Positions 49,086 through 63,460 are shown, counted from the first letter of the stretch. The stretch: DNA of 64,000 bases from Branchiostoma floridae (GCF_000003815.2 NC_049996.1:9512715-9576714), one strand, 5' to 3'. Notes: generated by a model from the sequence alone, not told the origin. Translations and numbers: made by a program.

Positions 49086-49825
49086 TCTCCTCGGAACTTC
49101 ACCAGGCCAAGTTGTGTTTTTCTCCCTCAAACATCCAAAGAACGGCATACATTCCCCGCAAAAACGTCCCAAAGATTCTCAGCATATGTTGAACGGAATA
49201 TTATGAGAAACATTAACTGGAAATTTATCCAAAAAGTTGATAAACTCCGAGAAGCTCTTGGACAACATCTTCCACACGGCAGCAACGCCCGCCTGTACCA
49301 CACGTGATTTTGTACGGGGGTGCAAAACTGCTCATTCAAGGTTAAAATATTTTGAATACAGCTGCAGGCGTCGTGAGTATGGTCAAAATAAGTCAATATT
49401 TTCCACATTTTGTAAATATCATCATTCTGTTATTGCCTTTTAAATCTTGGAGATTGCTGATGATGTACATATAATCAATCACCTATCTCCAAGCAGATGT
49501 AAACATTCTGCTCATTCTGACTGCTTTAATAACGCCGTTTTTTTACAACATTTACGTACTTATTTCTAGTATTCTACTGTTTATCGGTTCGCCTCAGAAG
49601 AAAAACGGCAAAGACTGAGAATGAACCATGTCTTTACATCTGCTCAAAGATTGTCACATTTTCGTTCCAAAGCTGACAAAGGAAAAGCGATCAGCTATTG
49701 CACATACATTTGTATTTCTCTTGTATTATCCGTTCCACTCAGTCACCTGACTATAAGCCATAAGGTTCTTTCAAAAAGCAGCCCACTATAGTAGAGCATA
49801 TACTAATTCTACGCGCCCAGGACCG

Positions 49826-50012
49826 TACTTAATTCTGGAGTATTGGGGACGGGAGCGCTGGTTCGCGATTTTCACCATGGGCTAAAGGGCTAAGCTATGC
49901 CGGGAGAGGGAATTTTACCGCAACCAGAACTCCTTCCCCAACCCCATTTCCAACATAGACAAACATAGCTTCTGTTGAAAATAGCGAACCAGCGCTCCCC
50001 AAGAAATTAAGG
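49826..50012. mobile_element. Small element with inverted arms GGGAGCGCTGGTTCGC
   Basis: GGGAGCGCTGGTTCGC (49851-49866) is exactly inverted at 49984-49999. The inner arms continue with GATTTTC/GAAAATA. Outer sequence CTTAATT...GGGG is also inverted, imperfectly. MITE-like; no coding content. Confidence 0.6.
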
Positions 50013-52265
50013 CTACCCCTCCGGACGTCTGCGAAGGAGGCTACTTTTTCACCTTCGTATTTTCGATAAATACTGAGTATACTGCTTACATGTAACAACA
50101 CAGAGGCCTCCTATCCATGTATAACGTTTCACTAAACCTATATCTGATGCCAAATGCTACCATGCGGTGTGCATTTCCATTAGTCGACCTTTTATATCTC
50201 TATCTATGTATGCTGACCGAATAGAATGAGGAGCGGTTTCAACTAGCCTGAGCGAGACTCCTACCTAATATACCTAGTATAACCGAAGAACTCTACTCGA
50301 TCTGCTCTACTCGTCTAACCAACCCCAGCGTTCTTGTAGCATGGGCTATTTTTGTCCTTCACATGCAGCTTAATTTCAAGTTTTGCCTAACTCTATAATA
50401 CAGTGTATCTTGTCTATCAACCTACTGTATGTACTGAATAGCACATGCCACAAGCGATCTCTTCACAATTGTAAAAGTAGGGCTTAAGACAACATGTTAC
50501 CGGTATACTGGCTCTTTACTATATATCCGTTTCAGTGCGTCCGCCAAACTAATGTCAACAAAGTGATTGCATACGTGTATTTGACATCTAATAATCAATC
50601 GAATATCGATTTTAGCTGGAAGACATGTACAAGGCGTTTAAATCGTAAATCATGAGGATCAACTCTCGCAAACAACTCTGTTATGTATTTTGTACATTTT
50701 TATGTTCAATATAAGAAAAAACAATCATACGAATAGTAGAATGCAACGCGTAAGAGAGTTTTTTTTCACTGATGATTCTATGAAGTCCATAGTCGTTGAT
50801 ACATTGAAATGATAACGTTTGCAATGTGTCCAGATGTAAACTTTCCTGAGAATAGTTGGCAAACACTGAACTTTTGAAAACGTCCCCAAACACAGCTGGC
50901 CCATACATGTTTCTTTCCGCGTACTGAACCACCTACCGCAGTATGGCAGCCATACAAAATGTCTACAAGGCGATTTGTAAGCAGGGACGGTTCATTTTAT
51001 GCACACAAGGGGCTGGAGGGAGATTTCTATTCCATACACCTATGCCGTGCAGTTGTTTTGTGACAATGACCGTCCCACCATTTTAATCAAGTTTGTCAGT
51101 GATTGGCACCAATCAACCTTGACTTGCAGCGGTTACTTCTGGCGTTTATGCGATGACGAGCGTATGCGCGCTACATGTATACTGTAAGACGGGTGAGAAA
51201 ATAGTCTTTGCAGCACTTCTTTATATAAAAATATATGAACCCGATAGAAAACCAGTCGTTTCTCAGGAAAAGTGAATAGACTTTGGGTTTTTAGGTTATT
51301 TCAATTTTAGATGAAAACGTCTGAAAAGGCGTTCTGAAAACAGGATGATCTCATCATTCATCGAGTCATTCTTTTATTTTCATTTCGGGCGAAGTCGACG
51401 CGTAGGTGTTACATCAATCTGTATTTGTGGGAACCGTCTGCCCTGTCGTTAGAAAGACAAAATCTCCTACCGTATAACAGGGGCTTCCTCCAAGTGGTTT
51501 CCGTTTTAGATAGAGCACAAAGACTTTCAAACAGGGGCTCACTCATTCTCTCAGCTTTGTGTTTGTGTGTGAAGAATACCTCAAACTTCGAGAGCCGGAA
51601 ACCAAGGAGGGTTCCATCAAAAACCTCCTCAGTGCGGAAACTAAACACTTTCGCTTGTGTGAAAAGAGCTTCAGTCCCTTTTCTGACAATTGTAAACGTT
51701 AACTTTACAAAGTCGTATATATAGCAACAGATCTCCGATAACTACCGAAAGTCTGTCTCTCGTTTCTAAGTATTGGGCGCAGTCCGAAAAGTAATAATAA
51801 AAGACTATTGAGATAGACGTTTGGTAGCAGCCAATAAGGATTACGACAAGCCGTGGTTTGTTTGACGTCTGGAGTAAACATTTGAGTTCCTGTGTGTAAC
51901 TGAAACGTCTCATTACGAATTCTTGCTGCCACTCTCTGACCTCTAACCTTTTCCGGCATCTTATTAAAGAAGCCGAAATATGTCGCTAAAATGTGACCCT
52001 GGGTATCACTTTTCAAGGTGAGATCAGCAAAAGGTGTTATTATGTCGTCCTCTACGGATACATGGGGTATTTAAGTGATAGAATATGAGTAATGTTGTCT
52101 GGAAAAAGATTCTACAGTAATGTCGTATATCTCCTGTATACGCGCATTACGGTGACTTATTAAGGGCGCTGGGGCGATGACCTGAACTCACCTTTCCGCC
52201 CCCCTGTCGGACGCGTAGGTGGTACGTCCCGCAGAGCCGGGGTCCAAAGTGTCGTCTGAAACAAG
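50013..52265. other. Upstream region of the Abi-like gene
   Basis: No gene recognised. Overlapping open frames on both strands at 51409-52016 lack domain or splice support. GC content rises toward the Abi start, as expected for a promoter and 5' leader. Confidence 0.4.
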
Positions 52266-55200
52266 ATGGACGCCAGCCTGGACAACTTCATGAGGGAGAA
52301 AGTGCGTCTCAAGGAGTATGGCGAGACTTTGGAGAAGTTGGCCGCCGATTGTGAGACAAACTACGTTCAGGTGAGTGTATTTCTCGTGAGACTTGAACGA
52401 GAAACATAAGAGAGGGGCCACAAAAATAAGTCTAGTGCATAGGTCCTTTCCAAAGTAAAACTACCTTCATCGGACTAGATGCAAACGACCTTTAATTCCT
52501 TTCCCTTTCTGTTTAAGTCAATTCTTATATCTTTAATAAAATCACGCAACGTAATGATCAATTGGATAGATTTACAATGCTTTAGATTTTCTTAGAGAAC
52601 GTGTACGTGTTGAAATGTGTCGATCTGTTCTTCCTATTACTAAGAGTATGTTGGCATGACTCCTAGTCGGATATCTCGATCTACATCAGCAGGGCGTGCC
52701 CTCAGAAGTTTTACACATTTACAAGCGTGTTTTACAGGCGTGGTTCACATCGATCTGTCTGTACAGCTACAAAATACGTGTCTGTCTTTTCCCTTTCTTG
52801 TTTGTCAGGGTGTGTTGTTGTACGGGGTTCCTTGTTCTTTTCCCCTTTTCAGTTGTTAGTTTTACTTCCGGGTGGGGCCCAGTACACCTTGTGTCATGCA
52901 CTGTGCCTCAGGGGGCCCCAAAAGGTGACCGTGGGAACTCCTTTAATTCTTGTTGCATGATTCCTGATGTCAGTTGTCAAACGACTGTCATCCACTGCAG
53001 TATCAGAGTATGGGGGAAACCCCGCTTGTAGCCTGGAGTTGTTGCAAATACAGGTTGATCAACTTGTCCTCCCGCTTTTGTTAAATTGTGAAAGTGAGAA
53101 AGGGGAGGGCCCGTACTTTGCCCCCACGCGTTTACAGGTGGTATGTGTTATATGGCACTTATTTGTGAGAGTTATGTGGTCAGCAAATAGAAACAAGGTA
53201 AACATTAAAGCAAACATGGAAACTGTACCGAATATTGCAATGAATTCTGGAGAAACTGCTGCAGAATCTTTGCAGATACCAGTACGCACAAAACAAGGCC
53301 ACATGTCTGTTGTGGAATTTGTCTGTACATTTTTAGTAGTGCTTGTCTAACAGGTTTAAGACGGGTACGAATTCTATTTTCGGAAAGACACAGGGTTTGG
53401 GTCACACCTGGTTTATAAAGAAGCTTAAGGTTACGATTTGGTCGCTTTGAAACGCTGGAATTCGCGTGTTGAGCAGGCTTAAGAAGGGGATGAAAACGGA
53501 TCAAAGCTGATTATCCGTATTTTCTGGGTTGATCGGAATGTGATGTTGAAAGCCGAACAATACAATGTATACATCACATGCATGCTAAGTAGACAGGACT
53601 AGAATGAAAAATAAGTTCCTTTATATATAGTTTACCTTTATAGGAGCAAATCAGGAAAGACGCTGTTTAGATCTTCTCTTTATTTCAAATTCCGTATGCA
53701 TGCTTAATTGCAATTGAATGCTTAAAATTTTGTTATCTCCATGTTTTACACGCACAAACATGCTTTGTAGTACATATAGTGTGACCTTTACTTTATACAT
53801 GTATACCCCGCAAAAACTATGTCGTCTTACGTCGGACAAAATGTGCTGGGGGTGGTGGTTTTTGTGCACTGACCAATATAAAAATTGTAAGCTTCTTTGT
53901 GCTTCTGTAATCAATTATTAATCTGTGAAAACATTTCATCGATATCTACAACATTTCATAACAAGCATTGTAACTAAAACCATCGCCCAGTCCCATGAAA
54001 GTTTTGGAATGTCTCTAATGAAAAACAGTTCACGGCAAAGCATGCAGACCATAGGACTAACGGGTATGGTATTTGTTATAACGACAAGTCGAAATCGTAC
54101 AGTCACATTCTATTAGCTGGACTCTCTCATGATGCAAATCTTTAAAAGAGGTCAAAATTCCTTCCTTTCTTTAGTCTTAATACGATGGCGTCGCTGTCGG
54201 CCTTGAAGTGTCTAGAACTACAAATCCTACACATTTACATCAGAGTTCTATATAAACTTCTTACATACCACTCAAGTGTTTTATAATAGTCTTCAGTGTT
54301 TTATACTCCACCATAAGTTAACAATGAAATAGCCCCAAATGCTGACCTTTAGACGAATCCACCAGTCTAAGAATGCGGAAGCGACATGTGGTTTTAGCGC
54401 GCCAAAAGTATGCGATGTTTGCGTCATGAGTTAGTCATCCACTGAGCGACATGACACGGTCAGGATGTCATAGGTTAGATATAAGTAAAATATGTTGGGA
54501 GGAATTGTCCTAATTTTAACATGTAGTCATCGGATCCTCGGGCAAGGCGGACTTAGAAAAAAATAGCATCGTTTAAAATATGTACAAAACGCCATTGAAA
54601 GTCGCGGTCTTGTCGTACCTTCGCTGGTTCGCCGAAAAGGTTATGTTTTTGGCAGCGTATGTTTGTATGTGGTCGAACAGCATACCTCAAAAAGCTATGG
54701 ATGGGTTGTCATGGACTCTGTGTGTGGCTAGGTCCTGACCTATAAAAGAAATGATTACAATTTAACCTGGCGGCTTTCCATGGTACTGCAGCATAAATTC
54801 AGGTTTTTGTATCCCCCTCCATATTTGGAGATAGACAAAGATAAACTATCACCTCGCCACAGTAGCTTTATGTAAACGAAAATAGTCTAACGGTCATTTT
54901 TTTCCATATTAAAATGCAGGCGGGTAACTCCCAGGCTCGCGCCCAGGCGTTCCACTCCTCCCGACAGTCGGCAGCCAAGGCCCTGACGGACGTGGCTTAC
55001 CGGATCAACCTGCTGGCGCAGACACTGGTCAACGTGCTGGACAACCAGAACGATACCGTCAAGAGGCTGGGCGCTGACATTGGGCAGTTAGATACGGTAT
55101 GTGTGAGAAAACAGTACCCCCCACCCCCCAAAAACAGATGTTTTTGTAGGTAACTTGTGCATAAGTGACAGAGGCGTTCTCTGTCACTGTCGGCAGGGCT

Positions 55201-56337
55201 AGATGGGCAACTAAACTTAACTTAAGTAAAACAGAGGATGAGTATTATGTTAAAAGTTGATTCCATTTTTGTCCGATTGAAGAAATATTTTCGGCCTTCT
55301 TTTCGCTAAAATAACTTCAAATTTTCTTTAAATCATTCCAGCAAGCTGACATTAGACTGGAGACCGCAGCCAAACAACGCGTCTTCGCCCTGACCGCAAA
55401 GCAACCGCCAGTGGAAGAGCGACCGAAAGTGGACGGGCCTAAATACGTCAGGCGAACCAAGGTGGAAATGAAGAAATTCCCGCCTCTCAACTATAACTCC
55501 TTGGACAGGTTGGGGCATGGCTTGATCCTGACCCCCTCAACTTCAGTGGGCCGCCTCTCTGGAGTTGTAGACATGGATAAATTCCGAGCTAAGCAGGCCG
55601 AAGAGTTGAACCTTCCTCCCGACGAAAACGACGAGGACGCGAAGACGGACCAGGTCGTGGAAGACATGTACTCCAAGCTGAGAAAGGGACGCAGTTTTTC
55701 CAAGAGTAAGGTTGACGACGATGACGAGAACGTGTACGAAAGAGTTGACGACTCGTCTGGGCGGACTTTTGGAGCTCGGACGTTAGAGAGGTTGTCGTCG
55801 GCGACGTATTCCACGTTCGGTCGCTCCGCTTCTCCATCTTCAAAGAACAAGACTTTACCGCCTGGTGGAAAGAACTCGCCAAAGCTTACCTTGAATCGTA
55901 ACAGTTCTCTCTTGAGTCGTCCGAAACATGCCCCACCCCCTCCTCCAGCGAAAGTTCCCCTACCTCCTGCTAATGGTACAGCTTCTCCAATTCCCCCTTC
56001 CGCAGCGACCAATCGGAACGCTTCTCCGATTCCCCCTCCCACAGCGACCAATCAGAACGCTTCTCCGGTTTCCCCTTCCACAGCGACCAATCAGAACGCG
56101 TCTCCGATTCCACCTCCACCACAGATGTCAGCCAATCAGAGCGCCGACGCAGTAGCCCCACTGGCTTCTCCCGAGGAGGAGGATGACTCGAGCGCGGGTA
56201 CGCCGGGCAGTTTCCTTGCGGCGATCAGGGCCGCCAAACTGAAAAGTCGGAACGCATCCGGCGATAAAAACGGTGCGCAAAAGAAGGAAGGTGTGCGGGT
56301 CAGCGTCAATGACTATCTTCCACCGCCACCTCCATAG
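52266..56337 (+). CDS. Abi-like: Abl-interactor (Abi) family protein without SH3, 3 exons
   Basis: Exons 52266-52370, 54920-55096, 55342-56337, all phase 0, 425 residues. The N-terminus aligns by eye with the Abi helical region: 'AADCETNYVQA' for 'ADYCENNYIQA' and 'LTDVAYRINLLA' for 'LASVAYQINALA'. Then 'KYVRRTKVEMKKFPPLNY' and 'LDRLGHG' correspond to the Abi homeodomain-homologous block ending 'DDVGHG'. In Abi1-3 this part builds the WAVE actin-regulatory complex. The rest differs: an acidic-basic linker, a Ser-rich part, proline-rich stretches with three 'NASPIPP'-type repeats (about 290-340), a short 'SFLAAIRAAKLKS' segment resembling a WH2 actin-binding motif but one residue shorter in the spacer, and a 'YLPPPPP' end. 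The usual C-terminal SH3 is absent: a stop follows directly. The role in actin control is inferred from family; loss of SH3 implies different partners. Confidence 0.85.
52371..54919 (+). other. Intron 1 of the Abi-like gene
   Basis: GTGAGTG donor and TGCAG acceptor. Contains two overlapping GT-rich open frames (52696-53350) with no family resemblance. A fragment like the TTAA MITE end (AGTTTACCTTTATAGG) is at about 53628-53644. Confidence 0.6.
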
Positions 56338-57199
56338 CGCCAACCTGTTATTCTCTTTTCAGGGGGTTAAAAACATTACATACCTCCGCAAACAAGATGG
56401 GACATTCCAAAAATTATATGTGTTGACAAGGACGTTATATGTCCTTGGTGTTGATGGGGACGTTATATAACGTCCTTGATGGGAACTTTCACATATTGGA
56501 CTTGTTAATGAGAAATCTGCATAACTTAAAATAATCATGTTTGCTATCTGACAAAAAATGTTTCTATCTTTCTCATGATTTTTTAAATCTTACATCAGAT
56601 CCATAACTATCATATATTTTCAGACTAATAACATTTTGTTGCATCGTTTTCATTTCATTTTCCATGTAAGAAATTAAGCTTAACTTGATTTACGTAAAGT
56701 TGACCTTTGTGTGTTCAAGGCTCCTTGGTGTGTTTAAGATCATACTTAAGACCAAGATCTGAAATGTTGGCACACATATGTATACTTGTAAATATAAAAG
56801 TAGATGATATCAGTCATATCCTTGTGAACCCGATAGAGATTAGCGTGACATCAATATGATCGAAGATCGCTTTCTGTATAATGTATGAACGCACATAATT
56901 TTCTATTTCTTGAAAGATCACTATGTTCTTTGTGGACTTTTGACGTGCCTTTGAAGTGACTTATTTCCTCGTCTTTTATCATAGTTTTTTTGTCATATGT
57001 TGCGGCTTTGACTGAAGATTTATAAGTACGCTAAGACATGTAAATGGAAAATATTGTATACTTGTAATCTGCAAACAATGACTACCTAACACAATTACCG
57101 ATTGTAGATATGAAATGGTTGTGTTTTTTGTGTGAAAGTTATTTGTTAGTATTATTAGAACAATTGAAATCTTGAAACAACTCACTGAATAAAGTATTC
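56338..57199 (+). other. Probable 3' untranslated region of the Abi-like gene
   Basis: AT-rich, no frame. Ends with AATAAA at 57188-57193, the only such plus-strand signal close downstream of the stop. Confidence 0.55.
57188..57193 (+). terminator. Candidate polyadenylation signal of the Abi-like gene
   Basis: AATAAA 850 bp after the stop, followed by a T/G-rich stretch (CTCTGGTTGGTTG). Confidence 0.5.
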
Positions 57200-60100
57200 A
57201 TGACTTCTCATCTCTGGTTGGTTGATGAAGAATTATGGCTGGTCCAAAAGTTTCGAGGGGGGTACATTCGTTTTATTTTGTTTCTCTTGATGTTTCGACA
57301 GTTTTTGTTAAATGTATGGAACCTGCATCTTGTCATTTTATTCTTGTATTCTTCTTTCTCTAGTGCGTACTTCTTTATCGAAAACTACCATAGAAATTAA
57401 TAAGAATAAGATAAGCAATCTGCTTAATGGACCACGTTTGTTGTCATGCTACCGACACTCCCTATCTTACAAAATCTTATCAAATACCAGTTATACCACT
57501 CCATTGCCCTATCTACAAATTCCTATCTAATTCCTGTAAACTCTAGGTCTACATTGATATATATAACTGTTGCCCTGAGATCCTTTGGGAATACTGAAAA
57601 GATAATCCCTATACAATAATCATACATGCGCTGGGAAATATACATGATTCAGATTGCTTATGGGCGTGCATAAACAACACTGGAACAATTTCGTTACGGT
57701 GAAATAATGATGAAATAATGGATGATTTCTAAAGATCGTACATACGGAAGTAAAATGAACATAGAATGTTGCATGATCGTGCAAACGTGTAATGGTGCAC
57801 TATGTCTTCGCATATATGGCCAGTACACAGGGGAAATTGGATGGAATACTGAATTGTTCAATACAGACTTGTAAAGGTGATATTGATATTCAGTTTGGAA
57901 CGCTGGGCATTGTTGGGGGAAGATCGTAGAGATTTCTTACTTTGTGTCTTAACTGACAACTATCCATCCCAACTGTCAGAGAAACCCCGCAGAAACCATT
58001 CATATTATTAGGTTTCTGGGAGGAGGTTCACTAAAAGCGACATAGGCTAGCCTGATTAAATCTCGCTTATAGCAGCCCGCCAAACATCTGCCGGTCCCCC
58101 GCGGGGAGGGGCCAGTTACAGCCCTGGGCAGTGGGGTTTGTGGTACACATACTAGACATAGGCGTCTTGGCACTTTTTTTCCTCCCCTTTATTGTTTTCA
58201 ATTGTTTATACATATGCTGTATATGCAAAATAAACAAAGAAATAGTCAGAAAACTTAACGATCCTTCATCCCATATGCATAGTTTGCTTGGATATGGATT
58301 CTGAATTGGTTACCAGGAGTTGATGTCACGGAGTAACGCTCGACACACCCACAAAAGGGGACGATCCTGAAAACAGGCTAAGGCCGCTTGGGACATAATC
58401 CTTGAACCGTCGACGTCGCCCATTGGAAAAACACGTGAAACAGATTACCTTACGTTCTGAAGTGATTGGTCATCAGTATCGATCCTGAAGAAGGCGACAG
58501 TGGTCGTTGAAAATTTGATCCGTGTATACCTTTGTGTTGAAAGAAAGTTTAGCATTGTACTATGATTACTACCTACACAGATGAGCTTCCATGGTTATCA
58601 TATTGCCTTTCGTTGAGGGAAATAAGTTGTGTTTTCAAACCCACTCCTATGTAGTCAAGCTGGCCCTTTCATCTATCAGGTCATTCTGTCTAACATTTGC
58701 TTAGGCCACACTGCTTATAAAGACGTTGTTTTGTATATAATCCTTCGATAACCTTATTGATAATCGGTATATCGTCACATAGTAGAAGCGCCACCTTGCG
58801 GATTTGAATAAAACTAAAGACCAGCATTCAAATGAGATTATCAGTAAGTTGATAAAAGCCTTTTGGCTTCATATTTTCTTACACCAAGCTCCCGTCTTTA
58901 TTTCATTTCCTTATCCTACCTTTCTGGCCCCTCTTTTCATCTACAATGGAATAGCCAAAAAGTGTCGTTGCTCTCTTCAAAATGACTTTGGATTTTGAAA
59001 TTGAAATTCTGGACAGGTGAATGTATTAGCAGGTTAGTGAACAGTACTAATGGTTACAGGTTTATGTTCAATACACACAATGCCAGTATATTCACCTGGT
59101 AGCACTTGGTTTTTGCAATGGTACTTTTGGATATAGAAGGATAAATTTCTGCAAACATATTTCAATTCAATTCACAAAACATCCTTTTAGATAACTAAGG
59201 AAACCATGTAAAGGAGAATTCCAATCAAAGTAATAGTTAAAATATTGCTTCCTGCATTGACACAACAAAACCGTTTGATGGGTGTAAATTCCCCTCTATG
59301 CCACCACTGTTTCTGCACAGTACAGTTAGACCTGTATTATAGAGAGTTCTAATAGAGATCTGACTCAAGAGACTTAGGATTATGGTTGAAGTAAGCAGTT
59401 GGTCATTATACTAAATTGGGTCAATGGGGCTACCAAAATCAAAATCATTTTTACAACCTCAATTTTTTAGAGTTCACACAAAACGAGGAGTGAAATTCCT
59501 TCTGTGATGCGAGTACCGAATTGAACAAAGCATCATCATTATCCATTGGGAGATTTTCTGTGCACCTGACTCTAAAAATGAACTATAAGTCAGCATGCAA
59601 TAATTGTCTACCCACTCCTGAGATGAACACAAATAAAGAAGCATAGATGCAAATAAAGAAGTCTGAAACCCTGTGTGTTGGCAGATCCGTTTTGTTCCTT
59701 TATCCACAATCATTCCCCCAAAAGACTACCCAAGGAACAATTTCCTTCAGGAAACAGAATTGGAACACTTGTGTGCGGCCGCATCAGTCTTAGACATAAT
59801 GGAGCCTGTGATCCCATCACACAGGGCAGATTGTATTGATTTTTACCTTCCCGCACACTGAGGCCGATGGACATTATACAGTTCTGGCTTAGAAGGTCAC
59901 CCTAGAGGTCATGCAAATCTGCGGTCCGCACAACCACATCTTAGTGGTGGATGGCTGCGGAGAGGCTAATCCGGTAACTAGGGGTTAACCGTGATACATC
60001 AAAGGGGCTCGTATCGAATTAGTATCCGCCATGCTGCTGGAGTTAATGTTGATGAAATGATAGAAGGAATTGGCTTAGGTAAGGTTGGCACGTTCCTTAG

Positions 60101-63100
60101 CTGGCTGTTATTCCAATTTGTTAGCCAATTTGGCTCATTTCCATTATTATTCTGGAACTGAATGGAGACTACCATCAAACTGTCCTCTTATACAATATGA
60201 ATATGGACTCTGAAGTGAGAAAGATAATATCAATAGGTTTTTTTTTTAAATCTCTCAATTAGCTTCAGTGATATCATGTACAAATGTAGCATAATAGCAT
60301 AAATCTAAGAAATACTGCAAATCTTGACATATTTGAATGATTCATTTTTGAAGCTTTCAGAGAATATTTCTTATAGATTTCTCTGAAGTGAATTAATGAC
60401 TAATGATATACATTACTAACATTGTTCAACAGCATTCTTTCAACTGTGAATTTGAAAACACCACAAAAACCTTCCTTTCCCCCGTATTGCAAAAAAAAAG
60501 AAAAATCCATCGCAAAAGTAAATGAATTTAAAGTACATTTATCATGTAATAAGAAAACCAAATAAGATCAATAATCTATAAGTACCCAATGGCACATTTC
60601 TCTCCTGTACCATTTATGGAAATATGTCCCAATGGACTTTGATACCGGTATGTGTTTTCAAGCTCTTTGTATGTGCTATTAAGGTACCGGGGGCGGCTGA
60701 TCTCAAATTCTATATTTTTTTAGGTACACTATATATTTCACACACACTTGTATTACAATACCTACTAACAAGCTGTACATTCAATTGGACTGGCAATCAC
60801 TACCTATGGCTAAGACCTCTAAGTAAGAAGACCTGATAAAACGCTTGTCGCTTACTAGTGTGCATTAACCAGTGTGTGCAGTAAAACCTGTACTTTTCTA
60901 GTCTTAAATGTAAGGCATTATGCAAATTGTGATGATTTATCAACTCATTATCATTAATCAATTCATTACTATGGATTAGCGGTAAGCACTATGGATTCAC
61001 ATTTCACTAGTTCTTTAGTTACCCATATTTTTATTATTTCCTTTAGATTTTGGCAAATACAAGACATTTGAACTACATTAAGCTAGATAGAGTTATATCA
61101 TTAACAATATAAAAGTATTGGGTACATCTGTATGTGTAAGGACAGTATGTGCCATATGGCACTGAAATAGGATCAATATAATTGATCCAAACTCTGTGAT
61201 TAAGGTTACTGGAAGAAATTTCTTCAGACATCTTTGCTCAACCAAGGAGGTTAAAAAAAGGTTAACCTCCTTGGCTCAACTTTACATTTGTATTGTTTTC
61301 ATTTCTTCATTCCAATATGCATGCTAACGTTTAGAAAGATTTGCTTAACTTTCACATTAGTATTAATTCAGGTATCATAAATAATTAGTGAAGATCCAAC
61401 AATGCTTCCTCCCAGTTTATAGCACTTGATGCAATGATATCATGTTTGTACATTTATTTAATCAAGGTAATACCTGTACTGTTTTATAAGAAAAATTACT
61501 TTGGTTAGCCATGATAATGCACGATTAGTCTATATATTGGGTGAAAACAATAAAAATACATTATTTTGGTTTTCCATCAGTGTCATCATCAACCTGCAAT
61601 AACAATGATATTCGCTTTAGAACACAACACCCCCCCCCCCATGTAATAAGACATTCAATACATTAGGGACTGACCATAAATTATGGTAAAGGCATGGCAA
61701 AACGCACGACTCCATGGAAACATGAGGGCCGTTCCATTTGCAACTTATCAGGGTAATGAAAACATTTTCCCTGAAGTGCAATAAAAAAAAATGTGGTCTA
61801 AACAAGGAAACTAATAACGAAAATCCATTAACCTCAATCAAAACCTTATGTTGAAAACCCCATCTCCACCCCTTCGTATTATTACTGAAAAATCCCTACT
61901 TGAAAGCAGAGTTCGAAAAATTACGACCCTAATGACTGTCTAGGGACAAACGGAACAATGAGCTCAGCGAACTGTCATAGGGTGTCTTACAAGAACAGTA
62001 TTATTCATGTTCTCATGTACCAAACCGTGATTTCATACTAGCACACCCAAAATGCCAACAACTTTGACGTAAAACGTCGGTAGTTTCAGACATTTGCATT
62101 AAAGATTTTTGTGATTGGCAGTTCATGTTATTCATTATTAAAGTCGATTAGCAGATGTCAGTTATTATCCCTTTAATATGCTACATTTCTATGTATCGCC
62201 CCTGGCATCACGAAGAGAGCTTAGTATACACAAAAAATTAAATTCGTGGCATAGCACGTTCGAACGGCATGTCAATCAAAGTGGTTTTGCACAACAGGTT
62301 GCAGAGAAGATAACATTTTTTTTTTGGTTAAAACTCAGCCCAAAATATGGCAAACAGAATCACAATGTGAACTATAGTACTTCTATCTCTAAGAAAAATG
62401 CAATTTTTTCGGTGTTGTGATATTTTGGACTTTTCTGAAAGGAGGTAAGAAAAGGACTTGGTGTCAATCTGCGTTTGGGTAGAAAATTTTGCGAGTGTTG
62501 GCTATTCATTCCTTCGCTTGCCCTCCTGGCATGCAATTTCATATTTGAACATTTCCCTAATTATTACATTTTATAGAGAAAGACCCCAAACCATTTATTT
62601 CTAGCTTGCTTATAAAAAAACCTCCTGCGTATCACAGTCACCAGGGCATTATCAGCTAATTCCCCGAGTACATTAGCCGTTTCCCTATTTGCTCTCCCTC
62701 CCTATATCAACTATCAAAAGATTTAGTCGACTTTCCCGAAACATTTATCAAGATTTTACCCGTTCCTTATAGTGAATAGACAGTGTTCTGATCTGAAACT
62801 AACGGCTGGATAATGTGTGGCGAGGTTTGGGTTGTTAATTTAAAGAAACGGGGAACAAAGAAAGCGAATGGCTCGTTTCCGCCTAATTGTGATAAATCCG
62901 GAGGGAGGGTGGCAGAACAGCCGGCGCTGGCAACAAGACACGAGGCTTGCAGGCTTCTGTCCGCAGAATTTCTGAATTTCTCGGCATTATTTCACCAAAA
63001 TCGTGGCCAAGTGGCAGCCTGTGGCGTCCCTTTGCTCCCATAGCCTCAGGAAACGGTGAGATTTCCCCGCCTTTTGTCGCGAAAAGACGAGGAGGAGTGA

Positions 63101-63354
63101 TTGTCTTAAGCCGGGCGATTGGCTTCTGTGCTTTTTGATGAGGCATTTCTGCTATTGAAAGTAACGTTAACCCTTATCAAATTGTATCTAAGTAGTCATC
63201 AGAAACAATCCTTCATCCTAGCCATGTTCGCAAACGTATGTTCTTTGTCAGGCCGGCGCTGACAGCTGTGTTTGGGGGTTTAATTTTTAAATGTCTAATT
63301 TTAAAGGGAAGGTGTCCCGCGCTGACACATGGGGATGGTAACTAAATAGCGGAT
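57200..63354. other. Intergenic, no gene recognised
   Basis: No coding exon is supportable. One exact inverted repeat, CCAAGGAGGTTAA/TTAACCTCCTTGG (61242-61254 and 61262-61274), is present. Open frames such as 62813-63043 have no domain features. Confidence 0.45.
61238..61280. repeat. Short perfect hairpin CCAAGGAGGTTAA
   Basis: 13-bp arms separated by 7 bases. A related, imperfect pair with CAAGGAGGT/ACCTCCTTG lies at 18114-18160, so this is probably a small dispersed palindrome. Confidence 0.65.
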
Positions 63355-63460
63355 GTGTTCTCATTTCCTTCAGGAATAGAACCCGTGACCACTAGATTGA
63401 ATTTGCCGGCACAGTTCGCTACAGCTCGGCGGGATTCGAACCATTGACCTTGGGTGCACC
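63355..63460 (-). repeat. tRNA-like relic or SINE fragment
   Basis: On the minus strand there is a perfect B-box GGTTCGAATCC (about 63435), then TGTAGCGAACTG resembling an A-box, then a second B-box-like GGGTTCTATTCC (about 63375). Arms do not fold as an intact tRNA. Best seen as a decayed tRNA-derived repeat. Confidence 0.35.

Noticed and set aside
51409-52016. Antisense coding gene upstream of Abi
   Set aside because: Frames on both strands overlap with no domain or splice-consistent partner.
52696-53350. Overlapping open frames within Abi intron 1
   Set aside because: Several frames are open at once and none resembles a family; low stop density reflects GT-rich composition.
63380-63445. 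Functional tRNA gene
   Set aside because: B-box matches are good, but acceptor and T arms do not pair and there is no anticodon arm.
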